Assembly (NCBI RefSeq): GCF_015220045.1
Contig: NZ_JADBGB010000001.1
Span: 2,351,001 to 2,415,000 of the forward strand
DNA from: Marivivens aquimaris
GTDB lineage: Bacteria > Pseudomonadota > Alphaproteobacteria > Rhodobacterales > Rhodobacteraceae
Direction: 5' to 3'
Length of the DNA: 64,000 nucleotides
The notes under the pieces were generated by a model, which was not told the origin of the DNA, searched no databases, and saw nothing but the letters and a program-made list of their open reading frames with translations. The position numbers and the translations under genes were made by a program. Below, one piece after another: positions 54,309 through 63,472 of the stretch. Positions within the stretch are counted from its first letter, which is position 1. Each line of letters opens with the position of its first letter.

Positions 54309-54961
54309 TACTGCACCTCGAGAGCGACCGGCGTGATCAGCCAGTTCTTCGGGTTGATGAGAGTGAATGCGCCGGTGACTTCGACGGTCTTGCCGGTCAG
54401 GTTCTCGCGGTCGAGATCCGAAAGAGCTTCGGCAGCCATCGCACGGTTAATACCCGAGCCAGCGTCCTGATATTCGATCTGGTTGGTAAACTCACCGAAA
54501 ACAATATCACCCGGCATATCGCGCAGGTCGGTGCCGTTGATCGCCGGGCCGGTCTGGACACGGATACGGACACCTTCCGGCATACCGTCGACGTTCAGGT
54601 CATAGATGCCCGAGCGGCCTTCGCCCAGAGTACCGGTCGCCGTGACGGGCATGATGCCACCAATCGCGGTCTTAGTGCCGTATGCTTCGATCGCAGCGTT
54701 TTTGTCTGCAGCCAGCTCGTTGGCCAAGGTCACGGCATCGGGTGCGCGTTCAACAATAAGGTCGCGGATGCGGGGGAACTGTTCGGCACCGTAGCTGTCC
54801 GGATTGAAGGCCTGTGCGCGGCCGTCTTCTTCGGAACCGATCTGCACAACTTTGGTATCAATCGCGATTGCGCCGATGACAACAACAGCGACAAGCGGAA
54901 GCAGCCAGCTTGTCATCGGCTTCTTCGGTTTGACCTGCTTGCTAGTGTCCATCATGGCCAT
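54308..54961 (-). CDS. DUF2291 family membrane-anchored periplasmic protein
   Basis: This is a 217-residue protein with one N-terminal transmembrane segment (SWLLPLVAVVVIGAIAI) and a periplasmic domain of the DUF2291 type (FNPDSYGAEQFPRIRD). DUF2291 genes commonly accompany polyol ABC transporters in alphaproteobacteria, with no settled function. GGAAGGGGG precedes the start at 54961; an alternative ATG lies two codons later. It is the first gene of the importer operon. Confidence 0.85.
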   Translation of the reverse strand: MAMMDTSKQVKPKKPMTSWLLPLVAVVVIGAIAIDTKVVQIGSEEDGRAQAFNPDSYGAEQFPRIRDLIVERAPDAVTLANELAADKNAAIEAYGTKTAIGGIMPVTATGTLGEGRSGIYDLNVDGMPEGVRIRVQTGPAINGTDLRDMPGDIVFGEFTNQIEYQDAGSGINRAMAAEALSDLDRENLTGKTVEVTGAFTLINPKNWLITPVALEVQ

Positions 54962-55435
54962 ACTAATGAGCCCCCTTCCATGCCGCGCACCAACAACGGC
55001 CCGCAGCGTTATCCACTTGCGCGATAGTCGCGCACTACGTTCGTGGAACAATCCGACCTATGCGGATGAGCCACCTAAAATTTTCGGAGATAACCGCGAA
55101 CTGGCCGCGACTTATGTCCTCCCCTGAATTTCCGCCAGCACGATCCTCCATCGATTCTGCTAACGAAAACATTGCATTGCAGCCAACCGACTGCTCGCCT
55201 TTCATCAAACCATATGTGAAAAAAATTACGTTGTCTGCAAAAAAATTCGGACGACTGGAATTTTTTGTGTTACCAACATTTCCAGAAAGACGCGGATTTT
55301 CGGCTTGTGTGAGGACAACCGACGCCGCGCTTGGGCGAATACGGATTACCCGTATCTATAGAATAGGACGCCCGAGCAACCGAGGAGGAGTGGAGGCCGC
55401 GAATCATCCTGTGGCCACCACAGAAGGAGGACAAA
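54962..55435. other. Divergent promoter region of the erythritol locus
   Basis: This is a 474-base gap between importer and catabolic operons, AT-rich around 55200-55280. No gene is credible here. A short inverted repeat CTGTGG-CCA-CCACAG (55409-55423) lies right before the eryA ribosome site and could be an operator or leader hairpin. The binding site of EryD is expected in this region but no larger palindrome was found. Confidence 0.6.
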
Positions 55436-57004
55436 TTGAGCGTGAAACGCGACATCATCGTCGGCATCGACGCTGGTACGTCTGTGATCAAAGCCGTGGC
55501 TTTCGATCTTGCAGGGAACCAGATCGCGGCTTCTGCCGTCCGTAACAAATACACAATGGGTGCCGATGGTTCGGCGACCCAATCGCTGGGTCAGACGTGG
55601 GACGACTGCGCCACTGCGCTGCGCGGCCTCACCGGCAAAATCGAAGAATTCTCCGAGCGCGTCGCCGCCGTTGCCGTCACCGCCCAAGGCGATGGCACCT
55701 GGCTGATCGACGACGCAGGCAAGCCCGTTTGTGACGCTTGGCTTTGGCTCGATGCCCGAGCGGCCCCGACGGTCGAAGCGATTGCCGACGGTCCGACCGA
55801 ACGCGCCCGCTTCGAGGCGACAGGCACCGGCCTGAACACCTGCCAGCAGGGTTCGCAGCTGGCACATATGGATCGACACCACCCCGAAATTCTGGACCGC
55901 ACCGCGACGGCATTCCACTGCAAGGACTGGCTTTTCTTCAACCTGACCGGTGTTCGGGCGACTGACCCATCGGAGGCCAGCTTCACATTTGGCGATTTCC
56001 GCAACCGCGAATACAGCGACACCGTGATCGAGGCTCTTGGCCTGTCCCACCGCCGCGATCTACTGCCGCAAATCGTCGACGGCGCACAGCAGACGTTCCC
56101 GCTGTCAGCCAGCGCGGCAGAGGAAACCGGTCTGCCTGAAGGCACGCCCGTTTCGCTGGGTTACGTCGATATGGTGATGACCGCTCTCGGCGCTGGTGTG
56201 CATACCGCTGGCACCGCCGGCGCTGCCTGTTCGACCATCGGCTCCACCGGCGTTCATATGCGCTCGGTCGACTCGAGTGACGTTCACTTGAACGCCGAGG
56301 GCACGGGATACGTCATCTGTCTGCCGATCCCTGATCGCGTCACGCAGGTGCAGACCAACATGGCCGCGACGCTTAACCTCGATTGGGCGCTGGCAATGGC
56401 CGAAGATCTGATCGCGGAAATGGGCGAGCGCCCTTCGCATTCGGACCTCGTGGCCCGCATCGACAACTGGATGGCGAAATCCCAAGCTGGGCGTCTGGTT
56501 TACCATCCCTACATTTCCGAAGCTGGCGAACGCGGCCCGTTTGTGGACGCCGACGCTCGTGCGAGCTTCATTGGCCTGAACGCTGGTCATCGCTTCCCCG
56601 ACATCGTTCGCGCGGTGATCGAGAGCCTCGGCATGGCGGCGCGTGATTGCTACAGCGCGATGGGCGAGATGCCGACCGAGCTTCGCCTCACCGGCGGCGC
56701 GGCACGTTCCGCATCGCTGCGGGCCGTGTTGGCAGCTGCTCTCAACACCCCCGTCCGCGTATCGTTCCGCGAAGAAGCGGGCGCCGCTGGTTGCGCCATG
56801 ATGGCTGCTGTTGCGATCGGCGCCTACTCGTCGATGGAAGACTGCATCGCGGAATGGACTACGCCGCTGCTGGGCGAAGCCGAGCAGCCCGACCAGTCGC
56901 TGGTCGAAACATACAACACTCTTTTTGAAACCTATCGCCAGTCGCGCGAAGCGCTCGAACCGGTCTGGCACCGGCTCGCTGCTCAGCGTGACGCAAAGGC
57001 TTAA
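55436..57004 (+). CDS. eryA: Erythritol kinase (FGGY family)
   Basis: This is a 522-residue carbohydrate kinase. The N-terminal phosphate loop IIVGIDAGTSVIKAVAFD and the C-terminal RLTGGAARSASLR are typical of FGGY. The likely start is TTG at 55436, 5 bases after AGGAGG; a GTG two codons later is the alternative. It phosphorylates erythritol to L-erythritol 4-phosphate by analogy with Brucella/rhizobial EryA, supported by eryB-C-D downstream. Confidence 0.88.
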   Translation: MSVKRDIIVGIDAGTSVIKAVAFDLAGNQIAASAVRNKYTMGADGSATQSLGQTWDDCATALRGLTGKIEEFSERVAAVAVTAQGDGTWLIDDAGKPVCDAWLWLDARAAPTVEAIADGPTERARFEATGTGLNTCQQGSQLAHMDRHHPEILDRTATAFHCKDWLFFNLTGVRATDPSEASFTFGDFRNREYSDTVIEALGLSHRRDLLPQIVDGAQQTFPLSASAAEETGLPEGTPVSLGYVDMVMTALGAGVHTAGTAGAACSTIGSTGVHMRSVDSSDVHLNAEGTGYVICLPIPDRVTQVQTNMAATLNLDWALAMAEDLIAEMGERPSHSDLVARIDNWMAKSQAGRLVYHPYISEAGERGPFVDADARASFIGLNAGHRFPDIVRAVIESLGMAARDCYSAMGEMPTELRLTGGAARSASLRAVLAAALNTPVRVSFREEAGAAGCAMMAAVAIGAYSSMEDCIAEWTTPLLGEAEQPDQSLVETYNTLFETYRQSREALEPVWHRLAAQRDAKA

Positions 57005-57048
57005 TCCTCCAAAGCGTGGCCATCCGGCCCGTGTCGAAAGGCAATAAA

Positions 57049-58560
57049 ATGACCGTTATTCAGGAAGTAGATCTTTTTGTCATCGGCGGCGGCATCAACG
57101 GTGCCGGTTTTGCGCGCGACGCTGCAGGTCGCGGACTGAAAGTCGCCATGTGTGAAAAGGACGACCTCGCCGAAGGTACGTCGTCGCGCTCGGGCAAGCT
57201 CGTCCACGGTGGCCTTCGCTACCTCGAATATTACGAATTCCGTCTTGTCCGCGAAGCGCTGATCGAACGCGAAGTGCTACTGAACGCCGCGCCGCACATT
57301 ATTTGGCCGCTGCGGTTCGTGCTGCCGCATTCGCCACAGGACCGTCCGGCATGGCTCGTTCGTCTCGGCCTGTTCATGTACGATCACCTCGGCGGCCGTA
57401 AGAAACTGCCGGGCACCCGCACGCTGAACCTTCGCCGCGATCCCGAAGGCGCGCCGATCATGGATCAGTACAAGCGCGGCTTTGAATATTCGGATTGCTG
57501 GGTGGATGACGCTCGCCTCGTGACGCTGAATGCTCTGGACGCAGCGCAGCGCGGCGCAACGATCCTTACCCGCTCGCCCGCAGTCACCGCACGCCGCGAA
57601 GACGGCAAGTGGCACGTCACCACGCAAAACACCGTGACCGGCGAGAAGCGTGAATTCATCGCCAAGGTTCTGGTCAACGCTGCCGGTCCGTGGGTGACCG
57701 ACGTTCTCACTCGCGTTGCTGGTGCCAATTCCAGCCGTAACGTCCGCCTCGTCAAAGGCTCGCACATCATCGTCAAGAAGTTCTGGGAAGGCCCGCACAG
57801 CTACCTTGTCCAGAACCACGACAAGCGCGTGATCTTCATCAACGCCTACGAAGGCGACAAGGCTCTGATCGGCACGACTGACATCGCTTACGAAGGCCGC
57901 GCTGAAGACGTGACCTGTGAAGATCGCGAAATCGAATACCTGCTGGATTGCGTGAACCGCTACTTCAAGGAAAAGCTCCGCAAGGAAGACGTGCTGGAGA
58001 CCTTCTCGGGCGTGCGTCCGCTATTCGATGACGGCAAGGGCAACCCCTCTGCCGTGACCCGCGACTACGTGTTCGACCTCGACGAGACTGGCGGCGCACC
58101 GCTGCTGAACATCTTCGGCGGCAAGATCACCACGTTCCGCGAACTGGCCGAGCGCGGTATGCACCGCATCGCCAAGTTCTTCCCGAATATGAAGGGCGAC
58201 TGGACTGCTGACGCCGTCCTTCCTGGCGGCGACATGGAAAACGCCGACTACGATCTGTTCCGCGAGACTATCAAAGCGAAATACCCGTGGATGCCGCGCG
58301 AACTGCGCGAATACTACGGTCGCCGCTACGGTACGCTGGTCGACAAGATCGTCGGTAGCGCCACGTCGCTCGATGGCTTGGGCCGTCACTTCGGTGGCTT
58401 CCTCTATGAGGCCGAAGCCCGTTACCTCGTGGCCAATGAATGGGCCATGACCGCCGAGGATATCCTCTGGCGCCGCACCAAACATCGACTGAACCTCTCG
58501 GATGCCCAGCAGGCTGCGTTCGAGGAGTGGTTCGTCTCCAACTCTGCCGAGGCCGCATAA
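57049..58560 (+). CDS. eryB: Erythritol-phosphate dehydrogenase (GlpD-like)
   Basis: This is a 503-residue FAD enzyme of the glycerol-3-phosphate dehydrogenase family. It has the FAD motif VIGGGINGAGFARDAAGRGL, then SSRSGKLVHGGLRYLEYYEF, and FSGVRPL. The start at 57049 follows AAAGGCAAT. In ery loci this enzyme oxidises L-erythritol 4-phosphate to L-3-tetrulose 4-phosphate at the membrane. GlpD function on glycerol 3-phosphate is the alternative, but context favours EryB. The stop abuts the next ATG. Confidence 0.88.
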   Translation: MTVIQEVDLFVIGGGINGAGFARDAAGRGLKVAMCEKDDLAEGTSSRSGKLVHGGLRYLEYYEFRLVREALIEREVLLNAAPHIIWPLRFVLPHSPQDRPAWLVRLGLFMYDHLGGRKKLPGTRTLNLRRDPEGAPIMDQYKRGFEYSDCWVDDARLVTLNALDAAQRGATILTRSPAVTARREDGKWHVTTQNTVTGEKREFIAKVLVNAAGPWVTDVLTRVAGANSSRNVRLVKGSHIIVKKFWEGPHSYLVQNHDKRVIFINAYEGDKALIGTTDIAYEGRAEDVTCEDREIEYLLDCVNRYFKEKLRKEDVLETFSGVRPLFDDGKGNPSAVTRDYVFDLDETGGAPLLNIFGGKITTFRELAERGMHRIAKFFPNMKGDWTADAVLPGGDMENADYDLFRETIKAKYPWMPRELREYYGRRYGTLVDKIVGSATSLDGLGRHFGGFLYEAEARYLVANEWAMTAEDILWRRTKHRLNLSDAQQAAFEEWFVSNSAEAA

Positions 58561-59493
58561 ATGGCACTTTCCCTCTCTCTCAATACCAATCCGTTGGTAA
58601 ACCGTTTTGCGGACCCGGCAGACCTTATCGAGACCACGGCGCGCGACCTGCGCATCCGTGATCTTCAGCTGACACACGAGTTCATCAATCCCAGCTGGCA
58701 GGCTCCGGTGATCCGCCGCCTGACCCGCGAGATGGACCTTGCCTGTCAGCGCACCGGCGTGCGTTGTACGTCCGGCATGACCGGCCCTTACGGCCGTCTG
58801 AACCACTTCGGCCACCCCGATCCCGATGTGCGCCAGTACTACGTCGACTGGTTCAAGACCTTCGCCGACATCATCGGTGATCTCGGCGGCAAATCGGTCG
58901 GCACTCAATTCGCGATCTTCACCTACAAGGACTACGACGATCCCGCCCGCCGCGAAGAGCTGATCAACATCGCCATCGATTGCTGGGCCGAAGTTGCCGA
59001 GCACGCGAAAGGCGCTGGCCTCGACTATGTCTACTGGGAGCCGATGTCGGTAGGCCGCGAATTCGGTGAAACGATTGCCGAGTGCATGAAGCTTCAGGAC
59101 CGTCTGACCGCAGCGGATATGGCGATCCCGATGTGGATGATGGCCGATATCGACCACGGTGACGTCACCTCGTCCAACCCCGACGATACCGATCCCTATG
59201 CGTGGGCTCGCGCTGTGCCGAAGGTCAGCCCGATCATCCACATCAAACAGTCGATGATGGACAAATCCGGCCACCGTCCGTTCACCGCAGAGTTCAACGC
59301 CAAAGGCGCTATCCAGCCCGAGCCGCTGCTGAAGGCATTTGCCGAAGGCGGTGCCGTCGATAACGAAATCTGCCTTGAGCTGTCCTTCAAGGAACGCGAG
59401 CCGAACGACCGTCAGGTCATTCCCGCCATCGCGGAAAGCATTGCATTCTGGGCCCCGCACATCGACACAGGTGCAGACGACCTCAAGATCTGA
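58561..59493 (+). CDS. eryC: Tetrulose-phosphate racemase/epimerase, EryC-like TIM barrel
   Basis: This is a 310-residue TIM-barrel sugar phosphate isomerase family protein beginning immediately after eryB. Conserved acidic/His positions include YWEPMSVGRE, MMADIDHGD and IHIKQS. In Brucella EryC racemises L- to D-3-tetrulose 4-phosphate. Its size and gene order (A-B-C) agree. EryH and EryI, the two isomerases that complete the route to erythrose 4-phosphate, are absent here. Confidence 0.85.
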   Translation: MALSLSLNTNPLVNRFADPADLIETTARDLRIRDLQLTHEFINPSWQAPVIRRLTREMDLACQRTGVRCTSGMTGPYGRLNHFGHPDPDVRQYYVDWFKTFADIIGDLGGKSVGTQFAIFTYKDYDDPARREELINIAIDCWAEVAEHAKGAGLDYVYWEPMSVGREFGETIAECMKLQDRLTAADMAIPMWMMADIDHGDVTSSNPDDTDPYAWARAVPKVSPIIHIKQSMMDKSGHRPFTAEFNAKGAIQPEPLLKAFAEGGAVDNEICLELSFKEREPNDRQVIPAIAESIAFWAPHIDTGADDLKI

Positions 59494-59502
59494 CGGACAC
59501 AT

Positions 59503-60636
59503 ATGGACATCCCAGCTTTCGCCTTCGCTACTGCTAACGAAATCGTCTTCGGGCGGGGCAAGGCGCGGCAAGCTCCTCCACGGATCGCCTCATTGGGGCG
59601 GTCCGTTTTTGTTGTGACGGGTGGAAATACGGCGCGGAGCGAATGGCTTCTTGATGCGCTGGTGGCTGAGGGCTGCGAGCTCCGGACATTTGCCGTGTCG
59701 AAAGAACCGGATGTCGACACCATCCTGCACGGTGTCGAGGCCGCCAAAGGATGCAATGTCGTTGTCGCCATCGGCGGCGGCGCCGTGATCGACGCAGGCA
59801 AAGCGATTGCCGCAATCGTGCCCGCAAGTCGCGATCTGATGGACCATCTCGAAGTCGTCGGGAAAGGTCTGCCGCTCGACAACCCGCCCCTGCCCTTTGT
59901 CGCGATGCCGACGACGTCGGGAACGGGCGCCGAAGTTACAAAAAACGCGGTCATCGACGTGCCCGAGCATAAGCGCAAAGTCAGTCTGCGCGACAATCGC
60001 ATGCTTGCGGACATTGCCATCATTGACCCCGCACTGACGGACGATTGTCCCAAGGCGGTCACTCTGGCCTCCGGCCTTGATGCTATCACGCAGGTTATCG
60101 AGCCCTACATCTGCACGCGCGCGAACCCGATGACCGATGCGCTGTGCCGCGATGCGATTCCGCGCGGGCTGAAGGCAATCCAATTACTGATGGAACGCGA
60201 AGACACCGCTGCACGCGAAGACATGGCATTGGTCAGTCTATTCGGCGGATTGGCTTTGGCGAATGCTGGCCTCGGCGTTGTCCATGGTCTCGCGGGTCCA
60301 TTGGGCGGACTGACGGGCGCGCCGCACGGTGCGATCTGCGGCGCTCTGCTGCCGCATGGGTTGGCCATGAACCTTAGCGCCGATCCGCAGAACTCGCGTA
60401 TTGCCGAAGTCATCCGCTGGATTGCGGACGCGTTCGGCTCGACCGAAGATAACGCGCTCGCCGCACTCACCAATTGGTCACGGGAAAACGGCCTCAAGGG
60501 ACTCGACGATATGGGCATCTCGCAGGACGTGCGTGAGGCGGCAGCAAAAGCTGCCGAAACATCGTCGTCAATGAAGGCCAATCCCGTACGACTTACGTAT
60601 GAGCAATTGATAGCCCTTATGGAAAATGCGCGCTAA
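59503..60636 (+). CDS. Iron-containing alcohol dehydrogenase inserted in the ery operon
   Basis: This is a 377-residue group III (iron-type) alcohol dehydrogenase. It has the NAD loop AIGGGAVIDAGKA and TTSGTGAEVT. Metal ligands are visible: Asp in GLDAITQVIEP and His in VVHGLAGPLGG and GAPHGAICG. It starts 9 bases after eryC and precedes eryD, a place where known ery operons have no such gene. It may oxidise a polyol or reduce an aldehyde such as erythrose; the substrate is unknown. Confidence 0.9.
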   Translation: MDIPAFAFATANEIVFGRGKARQAPPRIASLGRSVFVVTGGNTARSEWLLDALVAEGCELRTFAVSKEPDVDTILHGVEAAKGCNVVVAIGGGAVIDAGKAIAAIVPASRDLMDHLEVVGKGLPLDNPPLPFVAMPTTSGTGAEVTKNAVIDVPEHKRKVSLRDNRMLADIAIIDPALTDDCPKAVTLASGLDAITQVIEPYICTRANPMTDALCRDAIPRGLKAIQLLMEREDTAAREDMALVSLFGGLALANAGLGVVHGLAGPLGGLTGAPHGAICGALLPHGLAMNLSADPQNSRIAEVIRWIADAFGSTEDNALAALTNWSRENGLKGLDDMGISQDVREAAAKAAETSSSMKANPVRLTYEQLIALMENAR

Positions 60637-60672
60637 AGCAGTCTGACTAAGCGAACCGGAGGATACACAGTG

Positions 60673-61623
60673 ATGGCCAAAGAACGTCAGATCTCGGACA
60701 ACGAGCACAGCCTCGCGATCCGTGCCGCTTGGCTGCACTATGTCGGTGGCCTCACGCAGGCTGCAGTTGCCAAACGCCTCGGTGTGGCGTCGGTCAAAGC
60801 CCACCGCCTGATCTCCAAGGCCGTTGCCGAAGGCGCTGTCAAAGTGTCGATCGACGGCGACATCGTGGAGTGCATCGAGCTCGAAGAACAGCTCTGCAAA
60901 AAGTACAACCTCCAGAGCTGTGACATCGCGCCGGACCTCGGTGAAGACGGAATGCCGATCCGCGCCCTGTCGCTCGCCGGCGCGTCGCGCCTGCGCCGCT
61001 GGCTTGAAGCGGGCAAGCACGACATGATCGGTATCGGCCATGGACGGACGCTTGCCGCCGCAGTGCGCGCCATGCCGAATTTCGAAACCAAGGAATTGCG
61101 TTTCGTATCGCTGCTCGGCGGCCTGACGCGCAATTTCTCAGCCAACCCTCACGACGTCATGCATCTGCTGGCCGAGAAAACTGGCGCGCGTGCCTACGTC
61201 ATGCCGGTACCGTTCTTTGCCAATACGGCGCACGACCGTCAGGTTCTGCTTTCGCAGAATGGCGTGCGCGAGGTGTTCGAGCTGGCTGAGAATTCATCGC
61301 TCAAGATTGTTGGCGTCGGTACGGTCGATACAGACACCCAGTTGGTCAATTCCGGCATGATCGAACAGGACGAAATTACCCAGATCGCAAATGCCGGAGC
61401 GGCGGGCGAACTTCTCGGCCACTTCTTTGCCGAAGACGGGTCTGTACTGGAAACGACCCTGACCTCTCGTACGCTCGCAGTGTCGATGGAGAAGGGCAAA
61501 ACCGACCGCATTGTCGCGCTGGCCGGCGGCCCTTCGAAGGTCAAAGCGATCAGGGCTGTCCTGCGCTCCGGCCGCCTGTCCGGCCTCATCACCGACGAGC
61601 AGACCGCGCGGGCGCTGCTGTAA
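60673..61623 (+). CDS. eryD: EryD-like SorC-family erythritol regulator
   Basis: This is a 316-residue regulator. The N-terminal HTH (GGLTQAAVAKRLGVASVKAH) is followed by the SorC sugar-binding domain (GIGHGRTLAAAV, SLLGGLTRN). GGAGGA lies 9 bases before the ATG at 60673; a GTG one codon earlier is possible. EryD represses ery operons and is relieved by erythritol in Brucella. It ends the plus-strand operon. Confidence 0.9.
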   Translation: MAKERQISDNEHSLAIRAAWLHYVGGLTQAAVAKRLGVASVKAHRLISKAVAEGAVKVSIDGDIVECIELEEQLCKKYNLQSCDIAPDLGEDGMPIRALSLAGASRLRRWLEAGKHDMIGIGHGRTLAAAVRAMPNFETKELRFVSLLGGLTRNFSANPHDVMHLLAEKTGARAYVMPVPFFANTAHDRQVLLSQNGVREVFELAENSSLKIVGVGTVDTDTQLVNSGMIEQDEITQIANAGAAGELLGHFFAEDGSVLETTLTSRTLAVSMEKGKTDRIVALAGGPSKVKAIRAVLRSGRLSGLITDEQTARALL

Positions 61624-61718
61624 GCCTAACCTATCCAAATGATTTTCGGCCCGATTGGCGTTGCGTGATTGTAAGACGCTCGACTACGCTCCCCCTGTAA
61701 CGAGGAGGACCGCTTACA

Positions 61719-63008
61719 ATGACCGACCAACCTTTGGGCCTGCAAACTCTCGCTGTTCACGCAGGCGCTGAACCCGACCCCGCCACCGGCGCACGTCAGG
61801 TTCCGATTTATCAATCTACATCATACGTTTTCAAGGATGCCGATCACGCCGCGCGTTTGTTCAACCTCGAAGAGGTCGGCTACATCTATTCCCGACTGAC
61901 GAACCCGACTGTGAATGCTCTCGCCGCTAGGGTTGCCGCCCTCGAAGGCGGCGCAGGAGCGGTCTGCTGTTCATCTGGCCATGCGGCGCAGATCATGGCG
62001 CTCTTCCCGCTGATGGGACCTGGCTGCAACGTTGTGTCCTCGTCGCGCCTCTATGGCGGTACGATCACGCAATTCAGCCAGACGATCCGCCGCTTCGGAT
62101 GGGAGGCAAAGTTTGTCGACACAGACGACCTTCATGCCGTCAAAGCCGCGATCGACGAGAATACGCGCGCCATTTTCTGTGAAACCATCGCCAACCCTGG
62201 TGGCTACATCACCGACCTCGATGCAATGGCAAAAATTGCTGACGAGGCTGGCGTCCCACTGATCGTAGACAACACGACGGCCACTCCTTTCCTGTGCCGC
62301 CCGATCGAACACGGCGCGACGCTGGTCGTCCATTCGGCGACCAAGTACCTGACCGGCAATGGCACGGTCACCGGCGGCGTGGTCGTTGACTCCGGTAAAT
62401 TCGACTGGTCCGCGTCGGACAAATTCCCGTCCCTCTCGCAGCCCGAACCTGCTTATCACGGCTTGAACTTCCATGGCGCTCTTGGAGCCATGGCCTTCAC
62501 GTTTCACTCCATCGCTGTCGGCCTTCGCGATCTTGGCATGACGATGAACCCGCAGGGCGCACACTACACATTGATGGGCATCGAGACGCTCGGCCTGCGA
62601 ATGGAGCGCCACGTCCAGAACGCAAAAGCAGTCGCCGAATGGCTCGAGAATGATCCTCGCGTGGAAGGTGTCACTTACGCTGGTCTGGCGAGCTCTCCCT
62701 CTTACGAGCGCGGCCAACGGATCGTCCCGAATGGCGCGGGTGCGCTGTTCACGGTCGCGGTCAAAGGCGGATACGATGCCTGCGTAAAGCTGGTGGACAG
62801 TTTGAAGCTGTTGAGCCACGTCGCAAATCTCGGCGACACACGTAGCCTCATCATCCACCCTGCCTCGACCACGCACCGCCAGCTGGAAGAAGAACAGCAA
62901 ATCAAAGCTGGAGCTGGTCCGAACGTCGTGCGGATATCGATCGGGATCGAGGATGTTCAGGACATCATCGCGGATCTTGATCAGGGTTTGAGTGCTGCGA
63001 CGGCCTGA
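61719..63008 (+). CDS. metY: O-acetylhomoserine sulfhydrylase (Cys/Met metabolism PLP enzyme)
   Basis: This is a 429-residue PLP-dependent enzyme that makes homocysteine from O-acetylhomoserine and sulfide. It starts LQTLAVHAGAEPDPATGARQ. The PLP Lys is in VHSATKYLTGNG. The Tyr/Arg motif YSRLTNPTVNAL and the tail SIGIEDVQDIIADL are present. GAGGAGGACC precedes the ATG. It has its own promoter region and is not part of the ery operon. Confidence 0.93.
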   Translation: MTDQPLGLQTLAVHAGAEPDPATGARQVPIYQSTSYVFKDADHAARLFNLEEVGYIYSRLTNPTVNALAARVAALEGGAGAVCCSSGHAAQIMALFPLMGPGCNVVSSSRLYGGTITQFSQTIRRFGWEAKFVDTDDLHAVKAAIDENTRAIFCETIANPGGYITDLDAMAKIADEAGVPLIVDNTTATPFLCRPIEHGATLVVHSATKYLTGNGTVTGGVVVDSGKFDWSASDKFPSLSQPEPAYHGLNFHGALGAMAFTFHSIAVGLRDLGMTMNPQGAHYTLMGIETLGLRMERHVQNAKAVAEWLENDPRVEGVTYAGLASSPSYERGQRIVPNGAGALFTVAVKGGYDACVKLVDSLKLLSHVANLGDTRSLIIHPASTTHRQLEEEQQIKAGAGPNVVRISIGIEDVQDIIADLDQGLSAATA

Positions 63009-63065
63009 TTAACGTGCCTTTTGGGCCATCGGAATGGTGGCCCAAGGGGGAGAGTGGCGTCACAC

Positions 63066-63091
63066 GCAAAGAGCCCCGCGGATTTCGGGGC
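63066..63091 (-). terminator. Terminator downstream of the rRNA operon and tRNA-fMet
   Basis: On the minus strand the stem GCCCCG / CGGGGC with a 7-base loop is followed by TCTTTG. It lies about 30 bases after the tRNA 3' end. Confidence 0.65.
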
Positions 63092-63119
63092 GTTCTGTCG
63101 TATATCAAATGATTAGATT

Positions 63120-63196
<77 letters not shown>

Positions 63197-63286
63197 TTGG
63201 GTGTGTAAACACTTATCCCTTTTTTAGCGAAGCTGCTTATGGGGATATTAGATTGATATGTTTAGAGAGAATTTGGTTCTTACTAG

Positions 63287-63402
63287 GTCTGGCGGTGACT
63301 TACTCTCCCACGTCTTAAGACGCAGTACCATCAGCGCAACGGCACTTAACGGCCGGGTTCGGAAAGGGACCGGGTGTTTTGCTCGTGCTATAGCCACCAG
63401 AC
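63287..63402 (-). rRNA. 5S ribosomal RNA
   Basis: This is about 116 bases on the minus strand, from TCTGGTGGCTATAGC to GTCACCGCCAGACC. The 5' and 3' ends pair, and the conserved CCGAACCCGGCCGTTAAG core is present. Ends are estimated to within a few bases. Confidence 0.95.
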
Positions 63403-63472
63403 CGAGAAAGAACCAAGATTTCCAAGTGAGGTACGTTTTTAGTATGTTTCTGAAGCGTTGCTGTTTCTGGAA

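Noticed and set aside
52812..54470. 552-codon plus-strand open frame
   Set aside because: It lies opposite the well-supported double-domain ABC ATPase gene and continues over its neighbour; the translation has no recognisable domain and follows the GC-rich antisense pattern.
55060..55545. 161-codon open frame upstream of eryA
   Set aside because: It overlaps the eryA start in another frame, has AT-rich non-coding composition in its first half and lacks a ribosome site.
57049..58560. Assignment as plain glycerol-3-phosphate dehydrogenase glpD
   Set aside because: The sequence family is the same, but position between an FGGY kinase and eryC, with eryD downstream, fits eryB better; glycerol use cannot be fully excluded.
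58021..59571. 516-codon minus-strand open frame
   Set aside because: It is antisense to eryB and eryC, both of which have clear family motifs; it has no ribosome site or domain.
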